Below the pieces are notes generated by a model that was not told where the DNA came from, made no database searches, and saw only the letters and a program-made list of their open reading frames with translations. Below are positions 9,125 through 17,731 of a stretch of DNA of 64,000 bases, piece after piece; positions within the stretch are counted from its first letter, which is position 1; every line of letters begins with the position of its first letter. The position numbers were made by a program, and so were the translations under genes. The stretch lies in assembly GCA_052386455.1 (NCBI GenBank), contig JBQTKD010000015.1:1-64000 (forward strand), read 5' to 3'. This stretch comes from JBQTKD01 sp052386455 (GTDB taxonomy: Bacteria > Actinomycetota > Actinomycetes > Sporichthyales > Sporichthyaceae).

Positions 9125-9457
9125 CTAGGCGAGGATGTGCGCGACGTTCGCGGGTTCGGCGCCGAGGTCGACATAGAGCCGAGCCCACTGCCGGTCCACG
9201 TCGGTGGCAGGCTTGCCGTCGCAGTACGCCCGCACGCCCTTGTTCGCGGTGAAGTACTCCAGCATCTGGAACACCGCGGCGGTGTCGGCGCCCTCCCCGG
9301 CGGTGTAGGCGCCGCCCGGGGGGTCGGCCTGGTGCTGCAGGCAGGCGAGCGGGTACTTCTCGGTGCCTGCGACGAACCGTCCGTCCGGCTTCTCGCCGCC
9401 GCAGCCTGCGAGTGCAGCCAGCGCGACGACGGCCGCGCAGAAGAATCGACGATGCAC
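9125..9457 (-). CDS. Small putative lipoprotein
   Basis: This is a 110-residue protein of unknown function. The N-terminus MHRRFFCAAVVALAALAGC has a short basic start, a hydrophobic core and a lipobox LAGC with Cys19, so the mature protein should be lipid-anchored outside the cytoplasmic membrane. The mature part contains two further Cys residues (CLQHQ and YCDGK) that could form a disulphide. The GTG start at 9457 follows a GAGAGG ribosome site. Its start is nine bases beyond the NicO stop, making it the last gene of the DUF4331-TPR-NicO operon. A role as an extracytoplasmic accessory of that system is inferred from position only. Confidence 0.75.
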   Translation of the reverse strand: MHRRFFCAAVVALAALAGCGGEKPDGRFVAGTEKYPLACLQHQADPPGGAYTAGEGADTAAVFQMLEYFTANKGVRAYCDGKPATDVDRQWARLYVDLGAEPANVAHILA

Positions 9458-9466
9458 GACGTCCTC

Positions 9467-11053
9467 TCAGATCCGCGGAAGTTCGTTCAGCACGAGGCCG
9501 GCTCCGACGACGATCACCAACAACGCAGTGGCGACGGGCGTGATCGCCGCCAGGCGCCGACCGAGACGCGACGGCCGAGTGGCCAGCCGAGCTACCACGC
9601 CGTCGCGGAACTTCACCAACAGCAGCCCGGCGGCCACCAGCGTCGCGGCCATGCCGAGGCCGTAGCCCAGGACCAACCCGACCCCGAACCAGGTCCGGCC
9701 CAGCGCGATCGCGCCGAGCAGCACCACCAGGGCCGACGGGCTCGGCACCAAACCGCCGGCGACGCCCAGCCCGATCAGCCCCCGGCGCGAGAACGGCGTC
9801 GCGGGCCTGTCGACGGCCTCTTCGACGATCGGCGGAGCCAGCGTCCCCACGGCCGCGGGCTCGACGTCGTCGTGATGCCCGTGCCCGTGGCCGTGACCGT
9901 GCCCGTGGCCGTGCCCGTGCCCATGCCCATGGCCGTGGCCGTGGCCGTGGCCGTGGCCGTGGCCCAGGTCGTACGCGTGGGTGTGGCCGTGGCCGGCCGC
10001 CGGATCGCCCCGGTGGCGCCAGGCCGATCGCAGCAGTACGGCGCCGATGCCGGCGATCAGGACACCGCTGAGCAGTCCCAGCCAGGCCAGCAGTCCGTCC
10101 CCGCTGACCGCAGCGCTCGCGGAAAGGAGCAGGCCCATGCCGAGCACTCCCGCGGTATGGGTGAAGGTCACCGTCGCACCGACCAGCAAGGCGTCGCGTG
10201 CGTTCCCGTGACGGCCCACCAGATACGCGGCCATCACGGTCTTGCCGTGGCCGGGCAACACTGCGTGCGCCGCACCGAGCAGCATCGACAGCGCGACGGC
10301 GGCCAGGCCCACGGGCACGGTGAGGTCGCGGTCGAGCAGGTCGTCGAACCCGTTCTGCACCGGCGCGACGAACCGATCGATCGGGCCGACGCCGTCCACC
10401 CGCGGGGTGAGCCCCGGCGAGGCACCGGAACCGGGCGTCGCGGAGATCTCCGCGGTGCGCTGGTCCAGCGGCGTCGAGAGCAGGTCGTTGGGGTAGGTGC
10501 GGAGCTCGTCGCTGACGCTCCGTTCGGCGACCGTCGCCGCCGTGAAACGCACGCCGCTGCCGACGGCGACGATCTCCCGCCAGCCGACGTGTCCGGACCG
10601 GTACTGCGTCCCGAACGTCAGTCGCGCAGGTCCGTCAAGATCGGCCGATGCGGCGAACCCGCACTCGTATCGAGCGACCTGTAGGCCCTTCTCGCCCGGC
10701 AGGTACGCCAGCGTCGCCCCGGTCGCCGCCCAGCGCAGCGCGGTGCCGTCCACTTCTGCGCGCAGGCCGCGTCGCAGGAGATCGCACTCCTCGGCGGCGG
10801 CGGCGCTGCTCTCTGCGAGCGAAAGCCGGCCGTCGCCGTCGCGGTCGATGGCCTTGCCGCGCTGGAGTGTCGGGAGCTCTGCCATGTCGATCACCGCCCG
10901 GTCGACGACGCGGTCTCGCTCCAGGGTCAACGAGTGGTGCTGGTTGATCGAGAAGTTGTTGAGCGGGTGCGCGGACGCCGGCGTTCCGAACAGCCCGCAC
11001 GAAAGGGCGCCGACCAGCAGGACCAGGAGCAGCGCGGCCCGGCGACCGATCAC
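9467..11053 (-). CDS. NicO/HoxN-like nickel-cobalt transporter with large extracytoplasmic domain
   Basis: This is a 528-residue membrane protein predicted to move Ni2+ or Co2+. After a signal segment (about 1-31, ending ASAHPLNNFS) comes a domain of roughly 230 residues on the outer side, containing an EF-hand-like loop DRDGDGRLSLAE. The NicO core follows, with the metal motif HAVLPGHGK and FTHTAGVL. A His/Gly repeat of about 15 HG units sits on the loop between membrane halves and is followed by more membrane segments. The GTG start at 11053 overlaps the TPR stop (GTGA), so the two are translationally coupled; the open frame further upstream is a shadow of the TPR gene. Direction of transport (uptake or efflux) cannot be decided from sequence. 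Confidence 0.85.
   Translation of the reverse strand: MIGRRAALLLVLLVGALSCGLFGTPASAHPLNNFSINQHHSLTLERDRVVDRAVIDMAELPTLQRGKAIDRDGDGRLSLAESSAAAAEECDLLRRGLRAEVDGTALRWAATGATLAYLPGEKGLQVARYECGFAASADLDGPARLTFGTQYRSGHVGWREIVAVGSGVRFTAATVAERSVSDELRTYPNDLLSTPLDQRTAEISATPGSGASPGLTPRVDGVGPIDRFVAPVQNGFDDLLDRDLTVPVGLAAVALSMLLGAAHAVLPGHGKTVMAAYLVGRHGNARDALLVGATVTFTHTAGVLGMGLLLSASAAVSGDGLLAWLGLLSGVLIAGIGAVLLRSAWRHRGDPAAGHGHTHAYDLGHGHGHGHGHGHGHGHGHGHGHGHGHGHGHHDDVEPAAVGTLAPPIVEEAVDRPATPFSRRGLIGLGVAGGLVPSPSALVVLLGAIALGRTWFGVGLVLGYGLGMAATLVAAGLLLVKFRDGVVARLATRPSRLGRRLAAITPVATALLVIVVGAGLVLNELPRI
9872..9964 (-). repeat. His-Gly codon repeat inside the NicO gene
   Basis: About fifteen hexanucleotide units encode alternating His and Gly in the cytoplasmic-type loop of the NicO protein. 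The units vary only at third positions (mainly GGCCAC and GGGCAC on the coding strand). The protein segment is a plausible Ni/Co-binding or sensing loop. The DNA is prone to slippage, so repeat number may vary between strains. Confidence 0.85.
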
Positions 11054-12336
11054 AGGGACCGGCCCAGCGCCGGCATTCGCGGGTCGAAGGCGGGGTTGTA
11101 CCGCTTCGCCAACGCCGCGTCCCGGGCGGCGGCGGAGGTGTTCCCCAGCGCCTGGTGAATCTGGCTGCGGTGCCACGCGAACAGCGCGTTGCGCCAGCCA
11201 CCGGCCAGGGCTCGGTCCGCGTACGTCAGTGCCTCGGCGGAACGGCCGTCGCGGTGCAACGCCCACGCCAGCGCGTCGGCGACGACGGCGAAGGAGCGTC
11301 GGTCCCATTCGGCCCGGGCCAGTTCGACAGCGCGCTGCGCCGAGCCGTGGTCCGCCTCGTACTCCGACAGTGACAGGTCGTCCGTGCCGCCGTTGGCGAC
11401 GAACAGTTGTTGGACCGTTTCGACGAGGGAGAACTGGGCCTTCGCCTCGGCCCTTCGACCGAATCGGGTCAGTACCTCGCCGTACTCGACGAGGTACTGC
11501 GGGTTGGGCAGCCGCTCCACGAGCTCGGCGTATCGGCTGATCGCCGTGGCACCGTCGCCGCGCAGGGCGGCGACCTTCGCCTGGCCGTGGAGCAGCGTGA
11601 CGTTCTGCGGAGCCGCGGCCAGGCCCGCGCGGTAGTGCCGCTCTGCCGTGTCCAGGTCGCCGGCGTTGAACGCCAGCTCTCCGAGCTGATGGCGCAGGAA
11701 GCCGATCGCGCCCGCGTCGAAGGCCTGCTCGAGGCCCTGGTGGAGAAGGCGACGTGCGCCGGCCAGGGAACCGCGCTGTTCGAGGTCGTAGGCGGCGCGG
11801 GACAGCGAGGGCAGGTTGGGCGAGAGGTCGAGCATGCGCTGTGCGGCAGCGCTCGCCTCGCTTCGTCTGCCGAGCTGGGTGTAGGCGTCGACGAGCACCG
11901 CGTAGGCACCGGGGCTGAAATCGCTGACGGCACGCGCCTTGCGGCCCCAGGCCAAGGCGGCCGCGAAGTCGTGCCGGGCGTTGGCCAGCGTTCCCATCGC
12001 CACGAAGGCCGGCAGGTTCCGCTCGGACTCGAGACTCAACGAGCGCGCGATGGCCTCTTCCGCCTTGGGATAGAAGGCCGGGTCGCCGCCGGCTCGCGAA
12101 CGCTCCAGGTAGGCCTCGCCCAAGGCCGCCCACGCCTTCGCGTCGGCGGGCTGCTCCGCGAGCCTGCGCTGCAGGCGGCCAATCTCGCCCGACTCCGACG
12201 TCAGAGAAACGGTGCGCTCGCCCGAGTCTCCGGCCGATCCGCCCGCGAGGTTCACGCCGATGCCGCCGCCGGCGAGCATTCCCAGCGCGGCCACGACGAC
12301 GATCGTCGCGCGGCCGGGCAGGCGGTAACGGAGCAC
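11050..12336 (-). CDS. Membrane-anchored tetratricopeptide repeat protein
   Basis: This 428-residue protein has an N-terminal membrane anchor (about residues 8-32, TIVVVAALGMLAGGGIGVNL) and then a series of TPR helices from about residue 50 to 420. Recognisable units include AKAWAALGEAYLERS, PGAYAVLVDAYTQLGR and LAFNAGDLDTAERHYRAGLA. TPR proteins act as scaffolds; no catalytic motif is visible. The GTG at 12336 is preceded by GGAGAA. The gene sits 79 bases after the DUF4331 gene, and its stop overlaps the start of the NicO transporter, so it is the central member of a DUF4331-TPR-NicO operon. An assembly or docking role for the surface protein and transporter is inference. Confidence 0.8.
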   Translation of the reverse strand: MLRYRLPGRATIVVVAALGMLAGGGIGVNLAGGSAGDSGERTVSLTSESGEIGRLQRRLAEQPADAKAWAALGEAYLERSRAGGDPAFYPKAEEAIARSLSLESERNLPAFVAMGTLANARHDFAAALAWGRKARAVSDFSPGAYAVLVDAYTQLGRRSEASAAAQRMLDLSPNLPSLSRAAYDLEQRGSLAGARRLLHQGLEQAFDAGAIGFLRHQLGELAFNAGDLDTAERHYRAGLAAAPQNVTLLHGQAKVAALRGDGATAISRYAELVERLPNPQYLVEYGEVLTRFGRRAEAKAQFSLVETVQQLFVANGGTDDLSLSEYEADHGSAQRAVELARAEWDRRSFAVVADALAWALHRDGRSAEALTYADRALAGGWRNALFAWHRSQIHQALGNTSAAARDAALAKRYNPAFDPRMPALGRSL

Positions 12337-12415
12337 GTGTTCTCCAGAACTGAATGGACGAGAGGCAGGCCGGAGACGGGCGCCGACCGAATGGTGTCGA
12401 CGCCCGCCGGACCCA

Positions 12416-13972
12416 CTACTGGGTGTTGACGGCCTGCTCGTTCGGACCTGCGATGTACGGGAACGAACGCGTGAACTTCTTGTTGTTCTGGTTCACGCCG
12501 TCCCCTGCCGCGAGCGCCTTCACGATGCCCTTCGTTGCGGCGCCCATGAGGGCCTGGATCGCGATGTCGACGACGTCGTCGCCCATGCGGCGGCCGTTCG
12601 GGAAGCCCTGAAGGTCCCCGGCGAGGACGCCGAGCCTGTTCGGGTTCTTGGTGACCGGCACGCTCATGTTCAGTCGCAGCATCTCCGCCGGGCGGATGTC
12701 GCCCTCGACGTCCTTGTTCAGGGCGAGCGAGTTGAGGTCCGCCTCGATCGGGCCGTTGCCCTTGGCGACACCCGTCAGGAAGATCTGGACGAGGTCGTTG
12801 CGGGGAGTGGCCGGCGCCTTGAGGCCGTAGATGGCCTCGATCAGCTTCGGCACCTCCGGGTCGGTAACGCGCTCGACCAGCGGCGCCACGTCGGCGTCGT
12901 TCTCCGGCTTCAAACGCAGGAACGCGTCCTTCAGCCCGGCGGGGGCAACGGCCTCGTTGACCAACGGGTTGCCCAGACGCGAGACCTGCACCCACTTCTT
13001 CACGACCCGAGCCGTGGTGACCTGTCCCTCCTTGAGCTTGTCCACGCTGGAGCACCCGACGGCCTCCAGCGGCGTGCCGCAGGTCAGGCCGGACTTCTGG
13101 TCCTTCGATTCGGTGGACCCGCCACCGTCGCCGCCCATGGGGGCCACGTCGTCGACGATTTCCACGCTCTGGCGCTCGGTGGTCGCCCACACGCCGATGA
13201 CCGGGTTGTTCTTCGCGTTCTTCTTCAGCGCAAGGGCGTTCTTCGGAACCTGGATCGCCAGGGTGTTGACGTTGTAGCCCTTCAGGGTGTCCTGGCCGAC
13301 CGACTTGAGCTTCGTCCCGTAGAGCAGGTCGAAGACGCGCAGGTCGAGCGCGAAGGAGTCGTCCGCCGCGCCCGCGTAGGTGCGGCCGCTTCCCTTGTCG
13401 AGCTTGCGGGTGGCCTGCGCGCGCAGCTTGCCGTAGTTCGGCATGGACGCCTTGCCGGTGAACGACGGGGCGGCGGTGCCGTTGCGGACGATCACGGTGC
13501 TCTTGCCGTTCTCGATCTTGGTCAGCGTGTAGCGCTGTTTGAAGAGCAGGTTCGCATCGCCCAGCGATCCGACCGGCCCGTTGTTGTACAGGAACGTGTC
13601 GGTCCCGCGCTTGTCGACGTTCTTGAACTTCCACCGATAGGTGATGTCCGGCTTCGCGTCCCCGTCGTTGTCGACGTGGATGTTGTATCGAGCGTCGGTG
13701 GCGAACGGGTAGAAGTTCGGGCCGCCGTTCGGCTCCTGGAACGGATACCAGTTCGCGAGCAGCGTGACGGTGTTCTTCTTGTCGGGGCTGACGAAGGCGT
13801 AGGTGTCGGTGTTGTCGGCCTTCGGGTCGTCGGTGATGGCAGGTGCTTCGCGGTGGCTGGAGGCGTTGACCGCCTGCCCGCCGAGCAGGCCGAGCCCGCC
13901 CACCGCCAGCGTCCCAGCCACACCGACGGCCGTGACGGCCGTCAGCTTCGACCTGAGTCGCACTTTTCGCAT
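12416..13972 (-). CDS. Exported DUF4331 protein
   Basis: This is a 518-residue exported protein of the DUF4331 family. The ATG at 13972 has a strong GGAAGGA ribosome site and gives a signal peptide of about 35 residues ending QAVNA. The mature protein opens with the family signature SSHREAPAITDDPKADNTDTYAFVSPD (His at the second mature position) and contains DNDGDAKPD, an acidic Ca-like loop. Family members are found on the outside of the cell in several phyla and have no established reaction. As first gene of the operon with the TPR and NicO genes, it may bind or present a metal or ligand to that transporter. This is a context inference; the family name itself is secure. Confidence 0.85.
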   Translation of the reverse strand: MRKVRLRSKLTAVTAVGVAGTLAVGGLGLLGGQAVNASSHREAPAITDDPKADNTDTYAFVSPDKKNTVTLLANWYPFQEPNGGPNFYPFATDARYNIHVDNDGDAKPDITYRWKFKNVDKRGTDTFLYNNGPVGSLGDANLLFKQRYTLTKIENGKSTVIVRNGTAAPSFTGKASMPNYGKLRAQATRKLDKGSGRTYAGAADDSFALDLRVFDLLYGTKLKSVGQDTLKGYNVNTLAIQVPKNALALKKNAKNNPVIGVWATTERQSVEIVDDVAPMGGDGGGSTESKDQKSGLTCGTPLEAVGCSSVDKLKEGQVTTARVVKKWVQVSRLGNPLVNEAVAPAGLKDAFLRLKPENDADVAPLVERVTDPEVPKLIEAIYGLKAPATPRNDLVQIFLTGVAKGNGPIEADLNSLALNKDVEGDIRPAEMLRLNMSVPVTKNPNRLGVLAGDLQGFPNGRRMGDDVVDIAIQALMGAATKGIVKALAAGDGVNQNNKKFTRSFPYIAGPNEQAVNTQ

Positions 13973-14288
13973 GAGTGTCCTTCCGTGGCTTCGAGCCGCA
14001 GATGCTGCACGGCCCACGTAACGGGTCGGCGCGAACTGCACTCCCCCGCCCCTGCCTTCTGCGTAGACGAGGCCGAGGATTGCCGAAGGCACGCGAGCCC
14101 ACTCCCCGCAGGGGGGCCTCGAAACCCAAACGGAAAGGTCAGCGCCCTAACCCTGAGCGGCCGGGGGGAATTTAGCCCCCAACGGCAGTGCGCCTGCGCT
14201 ACCCGTGGGGCCTATGCGCACGACGGGCCCGGATGCCTTGTTGCAACTGATATGCAGGAACGACCAGAGTGCGAGTAGGGTCCAGAGC
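13973..14288. other. 316-base divergent intergenic region (DUF4331 operon / Znu-like operon)
   Basis: No gene is seen here. The left end carries the GGAAGGA ribosome site of the DUF4331 gene. An imperfect hairpin (GCCGGGGGG...CCCCC-AA-CGGC, about 14159-14186) lies in the middle. A short dyad TGCAACTGATATGCA (14243-14257) sits about 30 bases before the Znu-type lipoprotein start and could be an operator, but it is weak and does not match a Zur box I know. No cobalamin or NiCo riboswitch core was recognised on either strand. Confidence 0.5.
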
Positions 14289-15293
14289 ATGTGCCCCGCT
14301 CCCCGCCGTGTCCTGCCGATCCTCTGCCTCGCAACGACTTTCGCGTTGGCCGCCTGCGGCGGCTCGTCGAAGGAGCCCGCCGCGGCGCCGCTGAAGATCG
14401 TGACCACGGTTGCCCCCATCACCTCCATCGCCTCGGCGATCGCGGGGAGCGCGGCGAAGGTGGAGGGCGTGGTGCCGGAGGGCACGAACTCGCACACCTT
14501 CGAACCGGCGCCGAGCGTCGCCTCGGTGCTGTCGGGCGCGGACATCGTGTTCGTCAACGGGCTGCAGCTCGAGGAGCCGACGAAGAAGCTCGCGCAGGCG
14601 AACCTGAAGAGCGGTGCGACGATCGTCGAACTCGGCAACGAGGTGCTGCCGGAAGCGGACTACCTCTACGACTTCTCCTTCCCCAAGTCCGACGGCAAGC
14701 CGAACCCGCACCTGTGGACCGACCCGACCTACGCGATCCGCTACGCCGAGGTGATCAAGGCGAAGCTGTCCGAACGGGACTCCGGCAACGCGGCGACCTA
14801 CACCGCGAACTACGACCGGTTCGTCGCCCAGGCCACCGCCCTGTCCGACGCGATCAAGGCCGACCAGGAGTCGCTGGCCCCCGAAGACCGCGAGCTGCTG
14901 ACCTACCACGACGCCTACGCCTACTTCGCGAAGACGTACGGCTGGAAGGTGATCGGAGCAGTCCAGCCGGCGAGCTTCGACGAACCCACTCCCAGAGAAC
15001 TGGCCGAATTGATCGACCAGATTCGCGACCAGGGGGTGAAGGCCGTCTTCGGCTCGGAGGTCTTTCCCAGCAAGGCGTTGGCGGAAATCGGCCGCGCCAC
15101 GGGCGCACACGTCGAGGACACCCTGCGCGACGACGACCTACCCGGCAGGCCCGGCGAGGCCGAGCACTCCTGGGCGGCGCTGATGCGCTCCAACTACCGC
15201 ACGATCATCGCCCGGCTCGGCGGCACCACGCCGAAACTGGACGCGTTGGACACGGCCCCGACCGTCCCGGACACGGCGGTCTACCCGCAATGA
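14289..15293 (+). CDS. Zinc/manganese ABC transporter substrate-binding lipoprotein (ZnuA/TroA family)
   Basis: This extracytoplasmic lipoprotein binds Zn2+ or Mn2+ and delivers it to the permease encoded two genes downstream. The ATG at 14289 gives a lipoprotein signal with lipobox LAAC, whereas the frame upstream to 14205 adds no signal-like sequence. Cluster A-I metal ligands are visible as His in GTNSHTFEP, His in NPHLWTDP, His in TYHDAYAYF and an acidic residue in FGSEVFPSK. There is no long His-rich loop of the kind common in ZnuA, so zinc versus manganese is left open. It overlaps the ATPase gene by four bases (ATGA) and starts a three-gene operon. Confidence 0.9.
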   Translation: MCPAPRRVLPILCLATTFALAACGGSSKEPAAAPLKIVTTVAPITSIASAIAGSAAKVEGVVPEGTNSHTFEPAPSVASVLSGADIVFVNGLQLEEPTKKLAQANLKSGATIVELGNEVLPEADYLYDFSFPKSDGKPNPHLWTDPTYAIRYAEVIKAKLSERDSGNAATYTANYDRFVAQATALSDAIKADQESLAPEDRELLTYHDAYAYFAKTYGWKVIGAVQPASFDEPTPRELAELIDQIRDQGVKAVFGSEVFPSKALAEIGRATGAHVEDTLRDDDLPGRPGEAEHSWAALMRSNYRTIIARLGGTTPKLDALDTAPTVPDTAVYPQ

Positions 15294-16051
15294 CCCCGTC
15301 CCCAGTGACCGATCTCGTCCGACTCGCCGGTGTCGGCTTCGCCTACCGCGATGCGCCGGTACTGACCGGTGTGGATCTGACGCTGCGTCGCGGCGACTTC
15401 GTCGGCGTGCTCGGCCCGTCCGGCTCGGGAAAGACGACGCTGCTGAAGCTGCTGCTCGGCGCGCTGTCCGCGCAGTCGGGCACCGTGACGCGGGAACGTG
15501 GCCTGCGCGTCGGCTACGTGCCGCAACTGGAGAGCGTGGACTGGAACTTCCCGGTCACCCTCGCCGAGTGCGTGCTGATGGCCGCACCGCAGCGCCGCTT
15601 CCCCTGGGCCTCGCGCGCCGAGCGAGCCGCGGTCCTGGAGGTGCTGGCGCGCCTGGGCATTGCACACCTGGCGAACCGTCACATCCGAGCCCTGTCGGGC
15701 GGACAGCAGCAGCGGATGTTCCTGGCCCGGGCCCTGCTGTGCACCCCGGACCTCCTGCTCCTGGACGAGCCCACCTCCGGCGTGGACTGGAACAGCCGCC
15801 ACGACATGCTGCACCTCCTCGGCGACCTGAACGCCGCGGGCACGACCATCGCGCTCACCACGCACGACCTCAACGGCGTCGCCGCGCACCTGCCGCACCT
15901 GATCGCGCTCAACGGCGAGGTGATCGCCGAGGGCGCTCCCGCCCACGTCATCACCCCGCGCGTGCTGGAGCGCACCTTCGGGGCGCCGATGGACGTGCTC
16001 GAGCACCTGGGGTTGCCGGTCGTGCTGGAACGCGACCTGAGAGCCGTGTGA
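15290..16051 (+). CDS. Zinc/manganese ABC transporter ATP-binding protein (ZnuC-like)
   Basis: This is the ATPase of the metal importer. The ATG at 15290 overlaps the stop of the binding-protein gene (ATGA), implying translational coupling. The protein has 253 residues with Walker A GPSGSGKTT near residue 40, signature LSGGQQQRM, Walker B LLLLDEPTSGVD and the switch His in ALTTHDLNG. The PQLESVDWNFPVT region after the Q-loop is typical of the Mn/Zn (MntB/ZnuC) ATPases. Its stop overlaps the permease start (TGATG). Function as metal-uptake energiser follows from the operon. Confidence 0.92.
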   Translation: MTPSPVTDLVRLAGVGFAYRDAPVLTGVDLTLRRGDFVGVLGPSGSGKTTLLKLLLGALSAQSGTVTRERGLRVGYVPQLESVDWNFPVTLAECVLMAAPQRRFPWASRAERAAVLEVLARLGIAHLANRHIRALSGGQQQRMFLARALLCTPDLLLLDEPTSGVDWNSRHDMLHLLGDLNAAGTTIALTTHDLNGVAAHLPHLIALNGEVIAEGAPAHVITPRVLERTFGAPMDVLEHLGLPVVLERDLRAV

Positions 16052-16902
16052 TGCACACGCTGCTCGAGCCCTACGAGTACGCGTTCTTCCAGCGCGGCCT
16101 GCTCGCCGCGGTGCTGGCCGGCGCGCTGTGCGGCCTGGTGGGCGTGTTCATCGTGCAGCGCGGGATGAGCTACATCGGGCACGGCCTGTCGCACTCGATC
16201 TTCGGCGGGTTCGCCGCCAGTTCGGTCGCGGGCGTGAACTACTACCTCGGCGCCGGCCTGTGGGGCTTCGCCTCCGCCCTGGCCGTCAACTCGCTGACGC
16301 GCAGCAAACGCATCGGCGCGGACGCCGCCATCGGCGTCGTCACGACCGCGAGCTTCGCCCTGGGCGTAGCGATGATCGCCCACTACGGAAACCGGGGCCC
16401 CTCGTTCGACGCCGCGCTGTTCGGCAGCATCCTCGGCGTACGGCCGTTGGACCTGTGGGTCCTCGCGAGCGTCTTCCTCGGGGTACTCGGCGTGGTCGTG
16501 GCGCGGTACCGGGCGCTGCTGTTCGTCTCGTTCGACCCGGACGTCGCCGGCGCACACGGCGTGAAGGTCGCGCGCGTGGACGCCCTGCTGATGGCGCTGC
16601 TCTCGGCCGCCATCCTCACCAGTCTCAACGTCATCGGAGTGACCCTGGTGGCCGCGGCGCTGGTGATCCCGGCGGTGGCGGCGCGGCTGGTCACCGACTC
16701 GTTCGCCCGCATGCTCGTCCTCGCGACGGCTTTCGGTGCGGGGTGCGGGTTCGTCGGAATGAACGCCAGCTACCACCTCGACGTGCCCTCGGGCACGGCG
16801 ATCGTGCTGACCGCGGCGGCGCTGTTCGTGGTGCTGCTCCCGGCGCGCAGCCTGCGCCGCTCAGAGGTTGTTCAGCACCCGAGCATTCGCGTCGGGGCGT
16901 AG
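16051..16902 (+). CDS. Zinc/manganese ABC transporter permease (ZnuB-like, ABC-3 family)
   Basis: This is the integral membrane channel of the metal importer: 283 residues with about eight hydrophobic segments. ABC-3 family features include GMSYIGHGLSHSIFGG near residue 40, GADAAIGVVTTASFALG and the C-terminal VGVTLVAAALVIPAVAA-type segment. The start ATG at 16051 overlaps the ATPase stop by one base. Its last 42 bases overlap the 3' end of the convergent YkuD-like gene (16861-17688), so both genes encode their C-termini in the same stretch of DNA. No regulator gene (Zur or MntR) is present in the window. Confidence 0.9.
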   Translation: MHTLLEPYEYAFFQRGLLAAVLAGALCGLVGVFIVQRGMSYIGHGLSHSIFGGFAASSVAGVNYYLGAGLWGFASALAVNSLTRSKRIGADAAIGVVTTASFALGVAMIAHYGNRGPSFDAALFGSILGVRPLDLWVLASVFLGVLGVVVARYRALLFVSFDPDVAGAHGVKVARVDALLMALLSAAILTSLNVIGVTLVAAALVIPAVAARLVTDSFARMLVLATAFGAGCGFVGMNASYHLDVPSGTAIVLTAAALFVVLLPARSLRRSEVVQHPSIRVGA

Positions 16903-17688
16903 CCACCGAACGACCCACTCCATCTGCGCCGGCTGACCGATCTGCACGCAGGCGAGCGTGGCCACCCACTCCTTGCCCGCGTTCGACGTGTGCATGAAAA
17001 TCCCCGAGCCGACACCCGCGACGGGCGCGGGTCCCACCCCGATCTCCAGACGCGGGTTGTTGTAGTCGAGCCAGAGGCCCCAGCTCATCATCCGGCGATC
17101 TCCGTCGACGTCCTTGGGCATCTCGATCCACGTGTTGTACTTCGAGCCAGGCTCGGAGCTCACCACGGAGGTCGGGAGCCGGCGCCGCCACGGAAGCTCG
17201 GTCGGCCGCTCGGCAGTGGTCGAGAACGTCGTGTAGATCGCGTAGGCCCCGGTCGGGGTCTTCAGGTCGTCCGCGCGGCGCATGCCCGGAGCCGCGAAAC
17301 CCTTGGCTCCGATCTGCGAGCGGAACACCGCCTGGCCGTACTCGCCCGGGCCGGCGGCGATCCGCCACGTGCCGTCGACCTTCTCCCAGGCCTCGGTGCG
17401 CGAGCAGTAGACCTTCTCGCACCACTGCGTGCTGCTGGTCGTCCGCAGAACCTGGGAGGTGTCCGCGGGCAGCGCCCCCGCCCAGGCGGGCGCGGCGGGC
17501 TGCGGTGGACCGGCCAGCTCCGAGTTCGTCGGGCTCTTCGCCAACGCCGCGAGCGTGGGCGCGGCGCCCGCGCGGTTGCCACCGGAGGGAAGCGTCAGCC
17601 CGAGGACGGCGGACCCGATCACGGCCATGGCGGCGACCGCGAGGACGGTGTCCACGCGGCGGCGGCAGCGGGCGGGTGCGGCGTTCAT
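16861..17688 (-). CDS. Exported YkuD-like (L,D-transpeptidase fold) protein, copy 1
   Basis: This 275-residue exported protein resembles the YkuD fold used for L,D-transpeptidation of peptidoglycan. Evidence is the C-terminal block GSGIFMHTSN-x8-TLACVQIG, matching the usual Hx..(S/T)xGCxx pattern with the Cys kept but the preceding Gly replaced by Ala. The ATG at 17688 follows GGAAGAG and gives an N-terminal hydrophobic segment (LAVAAMAVIGSAVLGLTL); a TTG start 36 bases earlier is possible. The middle carries WCEKVYCSRTEAWEKVDGTW, with two Cys that may form a disulphide. It is a tandem duplicate of the gene at 17732-18589, and its 3' end overlaps that of the convergent permease gene. Confidence 0.7.
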   Translation of the reverse strand: MNAAPARCRRRVDTVLAVAAMAVIGSAVLGLTLPSGGNRAGAAPTLAALAKSPTNSELAGPPQPAAPAWAGALPADTSQVLRTTSSTQWCEKVYCSRTEAWEKVDGTWRIAAGPGEYGQAVFRSQIGAKGFAAPGMRRADDLKTPTGAYAIYTTFSTTAERPTELPWRRRLPTSVVSSEPGSKYNTWIEMPKDVDGDRRMMSWGLWLDYNNPRLEIGVGPAPVAGVGSGIFMHTSNAGKEWVATLACVQIGQPAQMEWVVRWLRPDANARVLNNL

Positions 17689-17731
17689 CTCTTCCACGAT
17701 GCGTCGGAATTGGTCACTCGACAACCAAGTC

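Noticed and set aside
9872..9964. Tandem repeat as a CRISPR array
   Set aside because: Units are six bases without spacers and lie in frame inside the NicO gene.
13973..14288. Cobalamin or NiCo riboswitch before the NicO operon
   Set aside because: No recognisable core segments were found on the minus strand; only a G/C-rich hairpin is present.
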